The translations under genes and the position numbers were made by a program. From SIG440 sp045120135 (lineage in GTDB: Bacteria; Bacillota; Clostridia; Monoglobales; Monoglobaceae), in NCBI GenBank assembly GCA_045120135.1, contig JBGVEN010000015.1, positions 62,001 through 126,000 of the forward strand: a stretch of DNA of 64,000 bases. The letters run 5' to 3'. Positions within the stretch are counted from its first letter, which is position 1; each line of letters opens with the position of its first letter. The notes beneath the pieces are model-generated. The model searched no databases, had not been told where the DNA came from, and saw only the letters and a program-made list of their open reading frames with translations. This document shows, in pieces, positions 23,806 to 32,170 of this stretch.

Positions 23806-26265
23806 TTATTTATTAAGTCCAAGCATTTCGGTTGATTGGTCACGCATTTTATATTTAAGGATTTTACCGGCGGCGTTCATCGGGAATTCATTGACAAATA
23901 TAAAGTATCTTGGTACTTTATGCCGTGCGATATATGCATTGCCGAACTCACGCATTTCATTCTCGTCTGCGGTCTCACCTTTATGAAGTATAATCCACGC
24001 ACAACATTCCTCGCCGTATTTTTCGTCAGGAACACCAACCACCTGAACATCACGAACCTTAGGATTTGTAAGGTAGAACTCCTCAATTTCACGGGGATAG
24101 AGGTTTTCACCGCCACGGATAATCATATCCTTAAGACGGCCTGTTACCTTGTAATAGCCATCAGGTGTGCGACAGCAAATATCCCCTGAATGGAGCCAGC
24201 CGTCGCTATCTATTGCCTGAGCTGTTGCCTCCGGCATCTTGTAGTAGCCTTTCATAATATTAAAGCCACGGGCAACAAATTCGCCACTTTCGCCATCGGG
24301 CAATTCTTCGCCGGTTTCAGGGTCGATAACCTTACATTCGACACCGGGGAAGGGACTTCCTACCGTTTCAACACGATGGTCAATATCCTCGTTGACCTCA
24401 CCCATTGTGCAACCGGGAGATGCTTCGGTCTGACCGTATACGGATATAATTTCACGCATATTCATCTCTTCTGCCGCACGGCGCATCAAGTCTGCGGGAC
24501 AGTTTGCTCCTGCCATAATTCCTGTTCGCATATACGAAAAATCGGTTTTTGCAAAATCAGGATGGTTAAACATTGCGATAAACATTGTTGGAACGCCGTT
24601 AAAACAAGTTATATGCTCGTCATTTACGCAGGAAAGCGAAGATTTTGGTGAGAAATATGGGATAGGACAGAGTGTTCCGCCATGGGTCATCATTGATGTC
24701 ATTGAAAGCACCATTCCAAAGCAATGGAACATGGGCACCTGAATCATCATACGGTCGGCTGTTGACAAATCCATTCTGTCGCCGATTGTTTTGCCGTTGT
24801 TAACTATATTGCGGTGAGTGAGCATAACCCCTTTAGGGAAGCCGGTTGTACCCGATGTGTATTGCATATTACATACATCATCAGGTTTAACGAGAGATGC
24901 CCGTCTGCGTACCTCTTCACGTGGAATAAGTGACGATCTTGACAGCATTTGCTCCCAGGTAAGGCAACCCTGCATTGAAAATCCAACCGTTACGATATTA
25001 CGAAGAAACGGCAAATTTTTTGAGTAAAGTGGCTGACCAGGTGCAAGGTTTTGAAGCTCAGGACAAAGCTCCTGAATAATTTCTTTATAATTAATATCCT
25101 TGCAGTATTCAATCATCACGAGAGTATGGGTATCTGACTGTTTCAGCAGATATTCAATCTCGTGAATTTTATATGCAGTGTTTACAGTAACAAGGACCGC
25201 ACCAATTTTTGTAGTTGCCCAGAATGTGATAAACCATTCGGGAACATTAGTTGCCCATACGGCAACATGATCACCGGCTTTAACGCCCAATGAAATCAAC
25301 GCTGCGGCACATTCATCCACATCACGGCGAAACTGTTCATAGGTTCTTGTATAATCAAGGGTGGGATATTTAAATGCATACTGGTCAGGGTATTTCTCCA
25401 CCATTGTATCAAGAACACCCGCAAAGGTTTCGTCAATAACATCATATTTTTTCCATACAAATGTGCCGGTTTTTGCTCTGTTGTAATATGCGTGTTCATA
25501 GCTTTTCTTTTCACGGCGGAGTGCTGATATATAATTTGCAAAATGAGTCAGAACTATGTCTGCATCATTTATTTCCTCGTTCCAAGCAGCACAGATAAAA
25601 CCGTCAAAATTAAGTGAGGAAAGTGCATTTAGCAATTCCTTAACCGGCAATTCACCCTCACCGATTAATACAGTTTTACCATCTTTCATATCACCAAGAC
25701 GCACATACTTTATATATGCGCCAAGAGTTTTAATTGTTGTTTCAGCTGTTTCGCCAGTACCAAAATATGTGCCACGCACATTCCACGACGCACCAATTGC
25801 TGCTGACGAGAAAAAGTTGATTATATCTACAACCTTTTCCGTATCGGAAAGGTAGCCTACTGTTTCAAATAAAATTCCCACATCGGCTTTTTCTGCACGC
25901 TTTATTGCATCGGAAAGTTTTTCGTTCAGAACTTCAAAGGGTGTTTCTTCTTCTACCCGAACAATAATATTTGCAACGCCTGAGCTTGCTGCCATATCCA
26001 CATATTTTGTAATTATTTCAGCCGTTGTTTCTTCGTTTTCTATCGGCTGGGGCATACGCAGTGCAGAAACCGCAATGTTACGGTTGACAAGTTTGCGTTT
26101 TGCATCAGCTATACGGTCGCGTCGAAGAATACTGTCATGGTGGTGGCTGCGTTCTTTAATTGCATCATATATTTCAAACCCTGCAAATCCATAATCATAA
26201 GCATACCGACAAGTATCAAGGAAAGATGCACGGTTTACATTTTTTGTCGAAAATACAATTTTCAT
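23806..26265 (-). CDS. Fusion of xylose-isomerase-like TIM barrel with AMP-forming acyl-CoA synthetase
   Basis: The 819-residue protein joins two enzymes. Residues 1-255 form an AP-endonuclease-2/xylose-isomerase-like TIM barrel, with candidate metal ligands E134 (ILFETVG) and D192 (VRLGD). Residues about 275-819 form a complete ANL acyl-CoA synthetase: P-loop YTSGTTGFPKGVMLTH, VYGQTEASPG, hinge GRLKDMIIRGGENLYP and catalytic Lys in PMNAAGKILKYK. It should activate a carboxylic acid through an acyl-AMP to the CoA thioester; chain length is unknown. GAGGAGG lies in the end of the preceding gene and the stop and start are one base apart (TAAGATG), so it is coupled to the LeuA-like gene under a leucine T-box. 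There is no frameshift at the junction. Confidence 0.88.
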   Translation of the reverse strand: MKIVFSTKNVNRASFLDTCRYAYDYGFAGFEIYDAIKERSHHHDSILRRDRIADAKRKLVNRNIAVSALRMPQPIENEETTAEIITKYVDMAASSGVANIIVRVEEETPFEVLNEKLSDAIKRAEKADVGILFETVGYLSDTEKVVDIINFFSSAAIGASWNVRGTYFGTGETAETTIKTLGAYIKYVRLGDMKDGKTVLIGEGELPVKELLNALSSLNFDGFICAAWNEEINDADIVLTHFANYISALRREKKSYEHAYYNRAKTGTFVWKKYDVIDETFAGVLDTMVEKYPDQYAFKYPTLDYTRTYEQFRRDVDECAAALISLGVKAGDHVAVWATNVPEWFITFWATTKIGAVLVTVNTAYKIHEIEYLLKQSDTHTLVMIEYCKDINYKEIIQELCPELQNLAPGQPLYSKNLPFLRNIVTVGFSMQGCLTWEQMLSRSSLIPREEVRRRASLVKPDDVCNMQYTSGTTGFPKGVMLTHRNIVNNGKTIGDRMDLSTADRMMIQVPMFHCFGMVLSMTSMMTHGGTLCPIPYFSPKSSLSCVNDEHITCFNGVPTMFIAMFNHPDFAKTDFSYMRTGIMAGANCPADLMRRAAEEMNMREIISVYGQTEASPGCTMGEVNEDIDHRVETVGSPFPGVECKVIDPETGEELPDGESGEFVARGFNIMKGYYKMPEATAQAIDSDGWLHSGDICCRTPDGYYKVTGRLKDMIIRGGENLYPREIEEFYLTNPKVRDVQVVGVPDEKYGEECCAWIILHKGETADENEMREFGNAYIARHKVPRYFIFVNEFPMNAAGKILKYKMRDQSTEMLGLNK

Positions 26266-26266
26266 C

Positions 26267-27655
26267 TTATTCCTCCTCAAACACTATCTTGTTCAGAGCG
26301 TTTATATATGCTCTGATACTTGCTGCAACAATGTCTGTTGAGATACCATTTCCGGAATACAGCTTGCCATTGTTGCGGAGTCTTACCAAGGCAGAGCCTA
26401 ATGCTTCCTTTCCCTCTGTTACCGCCTGAACCTGAAAATCGTCCAGTTCATAGTGGTAACCTATACATTGTTCTATGGCACGGAATGCCGAGTCAATTGA
26501 ACCATCACCTGTGCTTACGCCGGAGATAATTTCGTCATTGCATTTAAGTGTTACCTGAGACATTGATCCTGTGAGGTTACTGCTGTTGATGGTGTAGCTT
26601 TCTAGATGATATGTTGAAGGTGCCTGCATTGCAGAACTTGCAATAAGAGCCTCAAGTTCCTTTGCCCCGACAGCATCCTTCTTTTCACAAACTTGAAGAA
26701 GTGCTTTATGAACATTTCCGCAGTCCGAATCTGAAAGGTCATAGCCTAAAATCCGTGCAGCCTGCTCAACCTGAGCCAAGGTGGCGTCGGAATCAAGCAG
26801 AATTTTCTTCTTTTCGCTAACTGAGCTTTCTGTTTCGTACACTTCGTGATTAATACTTGAAAGCATATCGTCAATGCTTGAATGTATTTTTGTATTATTA
26901 AGATTTATTTCAGCACCAATCTGTGCAGAACAAGCGCTGAATGCATCTGAAATTTCACCTGTTAAGAGAACATCTGTTCCCGCCATAGCACACTTGAGTC
27001 CGTCAGCCCCTTTTGACGCTGCCGCAATTGCAGATGCAACCGCCATATTTATGCGGTCTGAAACCTGAACATATACGGGAATACTTACGGCATTCTTTAC
27101 CTTTTCTACCAGTTCCACAATATTCTCGGGCAAGGTTACGCCTGCATCGTCGCAAACGGTAATTATATTTACACCGTTTGATTCTGCCTCTTTAACTGCC
27201 GCAATAAGGAAATCTTCATCGGCACGGGTTGCGTCCAATGCAGAAAATTCCACATCTTCACACAAACCCTTTGCCATTTTGGTAAGCTCACCAATTTTGG
27301 CAAGCATTTTATCCGCCTTTATATGATATGTATACTCCATTTGAACAGTAGATACGGGCAGTTCAATCTGGAGGCGCGGTTTTTTAGCATCCTTTATACA
27401 TTCCCATGCAGACTGCAACTCCTCTACACTAAAGCCTACAGGAATAGCAATTGTAGCGCTTTGGACATTTTGAGCAATTGTTTTATATATAATAGTATCT
27501 TCGCGCAGGTTTTTTATCGGGGCAAGCTCAACCACATCCGCACCAAGACCATCAGCACATGCAGCCACAGCCGTTTTTTCGCGGAATAAAAGAGCAACAC
27601 TGCGCTCTTCTGAAAGCTTTTTAAGAGTAATGTCTGAAATATTAATTTTTTTCAT
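26267..27655 (-). CDS. 2-isopropylmalate synthase-like protein lacking catalytic metal-binding motifs
   Basis: The 462-residue protein aligns by eye with LeuA along its length. The DRE-TIM barrel includes DVEFSALDATRADEDFLIAA, and the C-terminal LeuA allosteric domain (about 345-460) includes TGDGSIDSAFRAIEQ and GISTDIVAASIRAYINALN. The catalytic signature is degraded: the DTTLRDGEQ start reads DITLKKLSE, and the HxH metal motif (HCHND) reads VQVSD near residues 199-203. It is therefore probably not a working synthase, though the leucine-binding domain is kept. A leucine T-box lies upstream and the TIM-acyl-CoA synthetase fusion downstream. It could be a leucine-sensing partner or bind a different substrate. 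Confidence 0.85.
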   Translation of the reverse strand: MKKINISDITLKKLSEERSVALLFREKTAVAACADGLGADVVELAPIKNLREDTIIYKTIAQNVQSATIAIPVGFSVEELQSAWECIKDAKKPRLQIELPVSTVQMEYTYHIKADKMLAKIGELTKMAKGLCEDVEFSALDATRADEDFLIAAVKEAESNGVNIITVCDDAGVTLPENIVELVEKVKNAVSIPVYVQVSDRINMAVASAIAAASKGADGLKCAMAGTDVLLTGEISDAFSACSAQIGAEINLNNTKIHSSIDDMLSSINHEVYETESSVSEKKKILLDSDATLAQVEQAARILGYDLSDSDCGNVHKALLQVCEKKDAVGAKELEALIASSAMQAPSTYHLESYTINSSNLTGSMSQVTLKCNDEIISGVSTGDGSIDSAFRAIEQCIGYHYELDDFQVQAVTEGKEALGSALVRLRNNGKLYSGNGISTDIVAASIRAYINALNKIVFEEE

Positions 27656-27692
27656 TTTTAATAACCCCTTTCATATTTCAATATATATCAAC

Positions 27693-27975
27693 AAAAAAAC
27701 GCTCCCGTCTCCTTGTTGATTCAAAGAGACGAAAACGCTAAATTCACAATTTATGTTTCCGCGGTACCACTCTTCTTCATCCATACAGGATGCCCTTAGG
27801 TGCAAACACACCTCAACTCTGTAACGGGAGTTCCCGTCTGCCCCTACTAAAATAATTTCACGGCAACCGCTCCGCGGTGAGTTCTGCAAAGCTCTCCCAA
27901 TGCCTCACACCACCCGGCATCTCTCTCAAGGCGAAAGTATTCTGCGTACTATTCCGCATCACTGCGTTTATAACA
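27693..27975 (-). promoter_or_regulatory. T-box leader, leucine specifier (CTC), with terminator/antiterminator
   Basis: On the minus strand the leader carries the AGTA loop-E segment near the 5' end, a GAACTCACC specifier region with codon CTC (Leu), and the T-box core GAGTGGTACCGCG near 27760-27775. A competing terminator with a seven-T tail lies at 27693-27737. Uncharged tRNA-Leu should stabilise the antiterminator and switch on the LeuA-like/acyl-CoA synthetase operon. Specifier assignment is by alignment with common T-box patterns. Confidence 0.93.
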
Positions 27976-27981
27976 AGAAAT

Positions 27982-28010
27982 ATTGTAGCATACCCATTTT
28001 TATTTGTCAA
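27982..28010 (-). promoter_or_regulatory. Sigma-A promoter of the leucine T-box operon
   Basis: On the minus strand TTGACA (28005-28010) and TACAAT (27982-27987) are separated by exactly 17 bases, just upstream of the T-box leader. Confidence 0.9.
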
Positions 28011-28025
28011 TAATTTTTGCAAAAA

Positions 28026-28895
28026 TTATTTATTTTTCAGTTTTCTGTACTGTCCCGGGGCAATGCCTGTGTATCTTTTGAAAAAGCTGTTGAAATAATA
28101 CTCGTTTGCAAAGCCAAGCTGATGACTTATTTTTTCAAGAGAAAGATTTTCATTATCCAGAAGCTGCTCGGCATCCCTTATTTTAACTTTGTGAATGTAT
28201 TCAAGCAAAGTCTCACCGGTTTTATTTTTAAATACTCTGTTTATGTATTTTACATTAAAGTGACACTGCTCCGCAACATCCTTGCAGGTAAGCAGAATGT
28301 TTTTATTATCACTTATATACTGCTTAATCATATCCACCCTCATATCACTGTCCCGTTCAGCAGCTTTCCCCGCCTCACTTAGTCCGGCACTGCGTGAAAT
28401 GTCACATATCAAATCCAGAATACGGTTTTTGATTATTGTCTGAGAGAAACAATCTCTGTAGTCGGTTTCCTTTAATATCTCTTCTATACTACACACCATA
28501 TTTTTTGTCATACTACCTCGGTAACACTCTTTATTTGAAAGTTCGTTATAAAGATATCCGTTTTCGTCCAAAACAAATGTCACAGAGAGCCGTACAGATT
28601 TATCCGAGTATTCCGTTACGGTATGTTGTATTTTAGGAAAAAAAAGAACAAATCCACCCTCATTTATGGTATAAAAGTTCCCTTTTTCACATTCGTATGT
28701 TATTTCTCCTGACAATGTGAAATGCATTTCAAAAAATGAATGGCGATGTCTTTTTAAACTTATTCCTTTTCTGTTATTTTCAAAAGACATAGCCTGAATC
28801 CACAGGACTTTTATCCATTCCGGCTCATTTATTTCCGGTATAGAAATTCGCTTAAGTTTATTCCCCCGGCTTTGTGTGTAGTTTGAGATAATCAT
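28026..28895 (-). CDS. AraC-family transcriptional regulator with cupin sensor
   Basis: The 289-residue protein has an N-terminal cupin-like sensor (LKRHRHSFFEMHFTLSGEIT, about 48-67) and a C-terminal double helix-turn-helix (about 190-289; CKDVAEQCHFNVKYINRVFK, and ISHQLGFANEYYFNSFFKRY). AGGGGTG precedes the ATG. It is divergent from the DapA-like/FN3-sialidase-fold pair, which it probably controls. It ends only 16 bases before the -35 element of the T-box promoter on the same strand, so readthrough into the T-box operon is possible. Confidence 0.92.
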   Translation of the reverse strand: MIISNYTQSRGNKLKRISIPEINEPEWIKVLWIQAMSFENNRKGISLKRHRHSFFEMHFTLSGEITYECEKGNFYTINEGGFVLFFPKIQHTVTEYSDKSVRLSVTFVLDENGYLYNELSNKECYRGSMTKNMVCSIEEILKETDYRDCFSQTIIKNRILDLICDISRSAGLSEAGKAAERDSDMRVDMIKQYISDNKNILLTCKDVAEQCHFNVKYINRVFKNKTGETLLEYIHKVKIRDAEQLLDNENLSLEKISHQLGFANEYYFNSFFKRYTGIAPGQYRKLKNK

Positions 28896-29021
28896 ATTTT
28901 CACCCCTGCTTTATACAATAACACAAAATAAAAAAAGTGTCAAATTTATAAATTTCAGTTTCTTTTTTAAATTGAAGAACTTTTTGTATCGTGATATAAT
29001 GCCGAAAAAGGGGGTTTTAAA

Positions 29022-29966
29022 ATGAATAAAACATATAACACCGGTGCTTATCCTACAATGATTACACCTTATAAAAAGGACGGCACTGTTGATATTGATA
29101 TGGTAAAAAAATACGTTCACTGGTATCACGATAATGGTTGCGATGGTATATTTGCCGTATGCCAGTCGAGCGAAATATTCTTTCTCTCACAGGAAGAGCG
29201 TGTTCTCATTAACAAAACAGTTTATGATGAAGTACAGAAAATTTCAGCAAACGGTGGCAGAAAAATGACCGTTGTTTCTTCCGGACATATTGCAGATGAC
29301 ATCGAAACACAAGCAGAAGAGCTTAACAAAATAGTTGAATCCGGCACAGATGCTCTTATTCTCATCACCAATCGTCTTGCAAATCAGGACGAGGATGACG
29401 ATGTGTGGATCAAGAACGCTGAGGCTTTATTGGAAAAGCTTCCAAAGGATACTGCCCTTGGTCTTTACGAATGTCCCCACCCGTACAAGAGACTTCTTTC
29501 AGAAAAGGTTCTTAAGTGGTGTCTCTCAACCGGACGTTTCAGGTTTATAAAAGATACCTGCTGTGATGCTGCTATTATCAATGAGCGCATGAAGCTTTTA
29601 AAGAATACACCCTTGCTCTTGTTCAATGCAAACTGTCAGACACTTCTTTCTTCCCTCCAAAGCGGTGCCGCAGGATATTGCGGGATAATGTGTAACTACC
29701 ATCCAAAATTATATGTGTGGCTGTGCAAGAACTTTAAGCTTCAACCAGAAAAAGCACGGCTAATTCAGTCGTTTACCGGAACTGCCGGCTTTACCGAAGT
29801 TGGTCTTCCGTATCCTTTAACCGCAAAGTACCATATGTGCCTTGAAGGACTTGGAACGGAAAATATTGCACGAAACAGAAAGTCCGAAGAACTTACAGAT
29901 TATGCACGTATGTGCATTGAGCAAATGCGTGACGAGAGTAAGTATTTTGAAACACTGATTGATTAA
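29022..29966 (+). CDS. DapA/NanA-family aldolase-like protein
   Basis: The 314-residue TIM-barrel protein belongs to the dihydrodipicolinate synthase/N-acetylneuraminate lyase superfamily. The Schiff-base Lys is K177 (FIKDTCCD) and the catalytic Tyr is Y149 (LGLYECPHP). The carboxylate-binding loop usually reading GTTGE or GSTGE is CQSSE (47-51), so the substrate is likely not that of DapA. The true biosynthetic dapA is at 40 kb. The 15-base gap to the FN3-sialidase-fold gene indicates an operon. A role in cleaving a sugar 2-oxoacid is inferred. Confidence 0.85.
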   Translation: MNKTYNTGAYPTMITPYKKDGTVDIDMVKKYVHWYHDNGCDGIFAVCQSSEIFFLSQEERVLINKTVYDEVQKISANGGRKMTVVSSGHIADDIETQAEELNKIVESGTDALILITNRLANQDEDDDVWIKNAEALLEKLPKDTALGLYECPHPYKRLLSEKVLKWCLSTGRFRFIKDTCCDAAIINERMKLLKNTPLLLFNANCQTLLSSLQSGAAGYCGIMCNYHPKLYVWLCKNFKLQPEKARLIQSFTGTAGFTEVGLPYPLTAKYHMCLEGLGTENIARNRKSEELTDYARMCIEQMRDESKYFETLID

Positions 29967-29981
29967 TACGGAGGTTTTGAT

Positions 29982-31406
29982 ATGAAACATCAGAAAGAAT
30001 GGAGTTTTAACCCTTATAAGCCTGTATTTTTTGATATTGGAGACATATATATCTGTCGTGTTGTGCCGTCATCCTCTGCTATTCATTTTGAATGGAAAGC
30101 CCTTGATGGAGCACAGGAATACTCTGTATTTTATCGTGTACGCAACACCGGCGAGTTCCAAAAGATAGGCAAAACACACGAGTTATTTTTTGATATAACC
30201 GGACTCGAAAGCGAGACTGAATACGAATTTTATGTCACAGCCTGCGGTGAAAGGAGTCGGATAAGACTTGCACGCACCGGCACGGCAGTAGGAATTGTTG
30301 TAAACTACCTCCATCCCGAAGACCCGGCTTATAAATTCTCTGGACAATATCTTTGTTCTCCGTCACTTGTACGGCATCCTGACGGGCATCTCCTCTCTGC
30401 AATGGACCTCTATGAGGGTAATAACCGTCAATGTCTGACACTCATTTTCCGTTCCGACGATAACGGTGAGACCTGGCATCACATAGCTGAACTTTACCCC
30501 TGTTTCTGGGGCAAGATGTTTATACATAAAGGCGAGCTTTATATGCTCTCCGTTTCCACCGAATACGGCGATTTGCTCATTGGGAAATCAATCGATGGCG
30601 GCTATAACTGGACAGAGCCAACCACTCTTCTCAGAGGTGACAGAAGCAAGGTTGGTACAAGTGGTGTCCATAAAAACCCCCAACCGGTTGTTGTATTTAA
30701 CGGTCGCATTTGGGGAACATTGGAATGGGGTATGACCCCCACAGGCTATCACGGGCCTATGGTTATGTCCGCTCCCGTTGATGCAGACCTTTTAGACTCG
30801 GACAGTTGGTCATATAGTGAGCCCATTGATTATAACCCCGACTGGAAAGGTGTAGCAAAAGGAAAAACTGATGGGAATATTGAAGGCTCACTTACTGTAA
30901 TTAACGGAGAGCTTTATAATATTATGCGTTATGGTGTTGGTCCTGCCTGCGACCCGCCCTACGGATTGATTATGTCGTTCAAGGTTGATACAGAAAACCC
31001 CGAAAAACCACTGGAATTTGACCGCGTAATTGAATTCCCCGGCAACCGTTCCAAATTTACCATTAAATATGACGAAAAATGCAAAAAATACTTTACTTTT
31101 GCAACAAGACTTACCGACCCTTATGTCAGCAACAGATACCTGTTGACTCTTATGGTTTCAGACGATGCAATCAATTGGAGTGTGCTTAAGGATATTTACG
31201 ATTACAGCCATTTGGACCCGCAGGAAGCAGGCTTCCAATATGTAGATTTTGAAATTGAAGGCGACGACATCATCTTCCTTTGCCGCACAGCACTTAACAA
31301 ACCGCACGGATTTCACGATTCAAACTATCAGACCTTTGACAGGGTTAAGGGCTTCAGAAAGCTTATTGAGGATGCAGGCAAGCTTGAAATATTCCATATA
31401 AGATAA
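29982..31406 (+). CDS. FN3 domain plus sialidase-fold (Asp-box) protein, cytoplasmic
   Basis: The 474-residue protein begins with a fibronectin type III-like domain (about 22-98; FEWKALDGAQEYSVFYRVR, GLESETEYEFYV) followed by a propeller with Asp boxes SDDNGETW and SIDGGYNW. There is no signal peptide, which is unusual for an FN3-sialidase architecture. CGGAGG lies before the ATG. It is the second gene of an operon with a DapA/NanA-family protein, a pairing that recalls sialic acid catabolism, but activity is unproven. Confidence 0.8.
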   Translation: MKHQKEWSFNPYKPVFFDIGDIYICRVVPSSSAIHFEWKALDGAQEYSVFYRVRNTGEFQKIGKTHELFFDITGLESETEYEFYVTACGERSRIRLARTGTAVGIVVNYLHPEDPAYKFSGQYLCSPSLVRHPDGHLLSAMDLYEGNNRQCLTLIFRSDDNGETWHHIAELYPCFWGKMFIHKGELYMLSVSTEYGDLLIGKSIDGGYNWTEPTTLLRGDRSKVGTSGVHKNPQPVVVFNGRIWGTLEWGMTPTGYHGPMVMSAPVDADLLDSDSWSYSEPIDYNPDWKGVAKGKTDGNIEGSLTVINGELYNIMRYGVGPACDPPYGLIMSFKVDTENPEKPLEFDRVIEFPGNRSKFTIKYDEKCKKYFTFATRLTDPYVSNRYLLTLMVSDDAINWSVLKDIYDYSHLDPQEAGFQYVDFEIEGDDIIFLCRTALNKPHGFHDSNYQTFDRVKGFRKLIEDAGKLEIFHIR

Positions 31407-31407
31407 A

Positions 31408-31438
31408 AATAAAAACTCCCTTTTGGGAGTTTTTATTT
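31408..31438. terminator. Bidirectional terminator
   Basis: AAAAACTCCC and GGGAGTTTTT form the stem around TTTT, separating two converging genes. Confidence 0.88.
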
Positions 31439-32047
31439 TTATTTAATTTCCTCAAAATCAGATGCCGGATGCTTGCAAAGTGGGCAGATAAAGTCATCGG
31501 GAAGTTCGTCTCCCTCATACACATATCCGCAGATTTTGCAGACAAATCCTTTTTTCTTTTGCGCAGGCTTTGGTTTTATGTTATCAAAATAATACTGATA
31601 AGTAACGCTTCTTTCGTCCGACAGTTTAAGCGCTTCCGTAACATCAGCAACAAAGATTGTATGCGTTCCGCAGTCTATCTCATCAATCACTTTTCCCGAA
31701 ATAACCGCATTTGAATACTTAGTCAAATATAAAAGTCCATTTTCCGTTCTTGCAACATCCGAAAATCCGTCAAATTTATCCTTGTTTCTTCCGCTGGCAA
31801 AACCGAACCTTTCAAACACTTCAAAGGGTACTGCCTCAGTCAGTACAGAAATATTAAAGATCCCACTTTCCTTTATCATATCGTGGGTATAGTTGTCCTT
31901 ATTCACTGCAACCGTAATTTTAAGCGGTTCCTGAGTTACCTGCTGAACTGTATTTATGATACAGCCATTGTCCTTTTCAGCTTTTGATGTTATTACAAAA
32001 AGTCCGTATGAAAGCTTAAACATACTGTCATTATTTATCTGTGGCAT
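31439..32047 (-). CDS. hrb: High-molecular-weight rubredoxin (flavin reductase domain + rubredoxin)
   Basis: The 202-residue protein fuses an FMN-binding flavin-reductase-like domain (about 1-150; FKLSYGLFVITSKAEKDNGC) to a C-terminal rubredoxin. The rubredoxin has four iron-binding cysteines in CKICGYVYEG and CPLC (about 170-194). This is the Hrb architecture of acetogenic and other clostridia, which passes electrons from NAD(P)H to flavodiiron proteins or peroxide-reducing enzymes during oxidative stress. GGAGGTAATAA precedes the ATG. It is monocistronic. Confidence 0.92.
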   Translation of the reverse strand: MPQINNDSMFKLSYGLFVITSKAEKDNGCIINTVQQVTQEPLKITVAVNKDNYTHDMIKESGIFNISVLTEAVPFEVFERFGFASGRNKDKFDGFSDVARTENGLLYLTKYSNAVISGKVIDEIDCGTHTIFVADVTEALKLSDERSVTYQYYFDNIKPKPAQKKKGFVCKICGYVYEGDELPDDFICPLCKHPASDFEEIK

Positions 32048-32170
32048 AGTTATTACCTCCTCCTACTGTTAATATTATACAACTTCTTGCGAAATCCTTT
32101 AAAAACAGTTGTATTTTCCCATTTTTTGTGATAAAATATGTATATCCTTACAAAGAAACGGAGAAAAACT

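Noticed and set aside
29022..29966. Possibility that this is a second biosynthetic dapA
   Set aside because: The substrate-carboxylate loop is CQSSE rather than GTTGE, and the true dapA with lysine riboswitch is at 40 kb.
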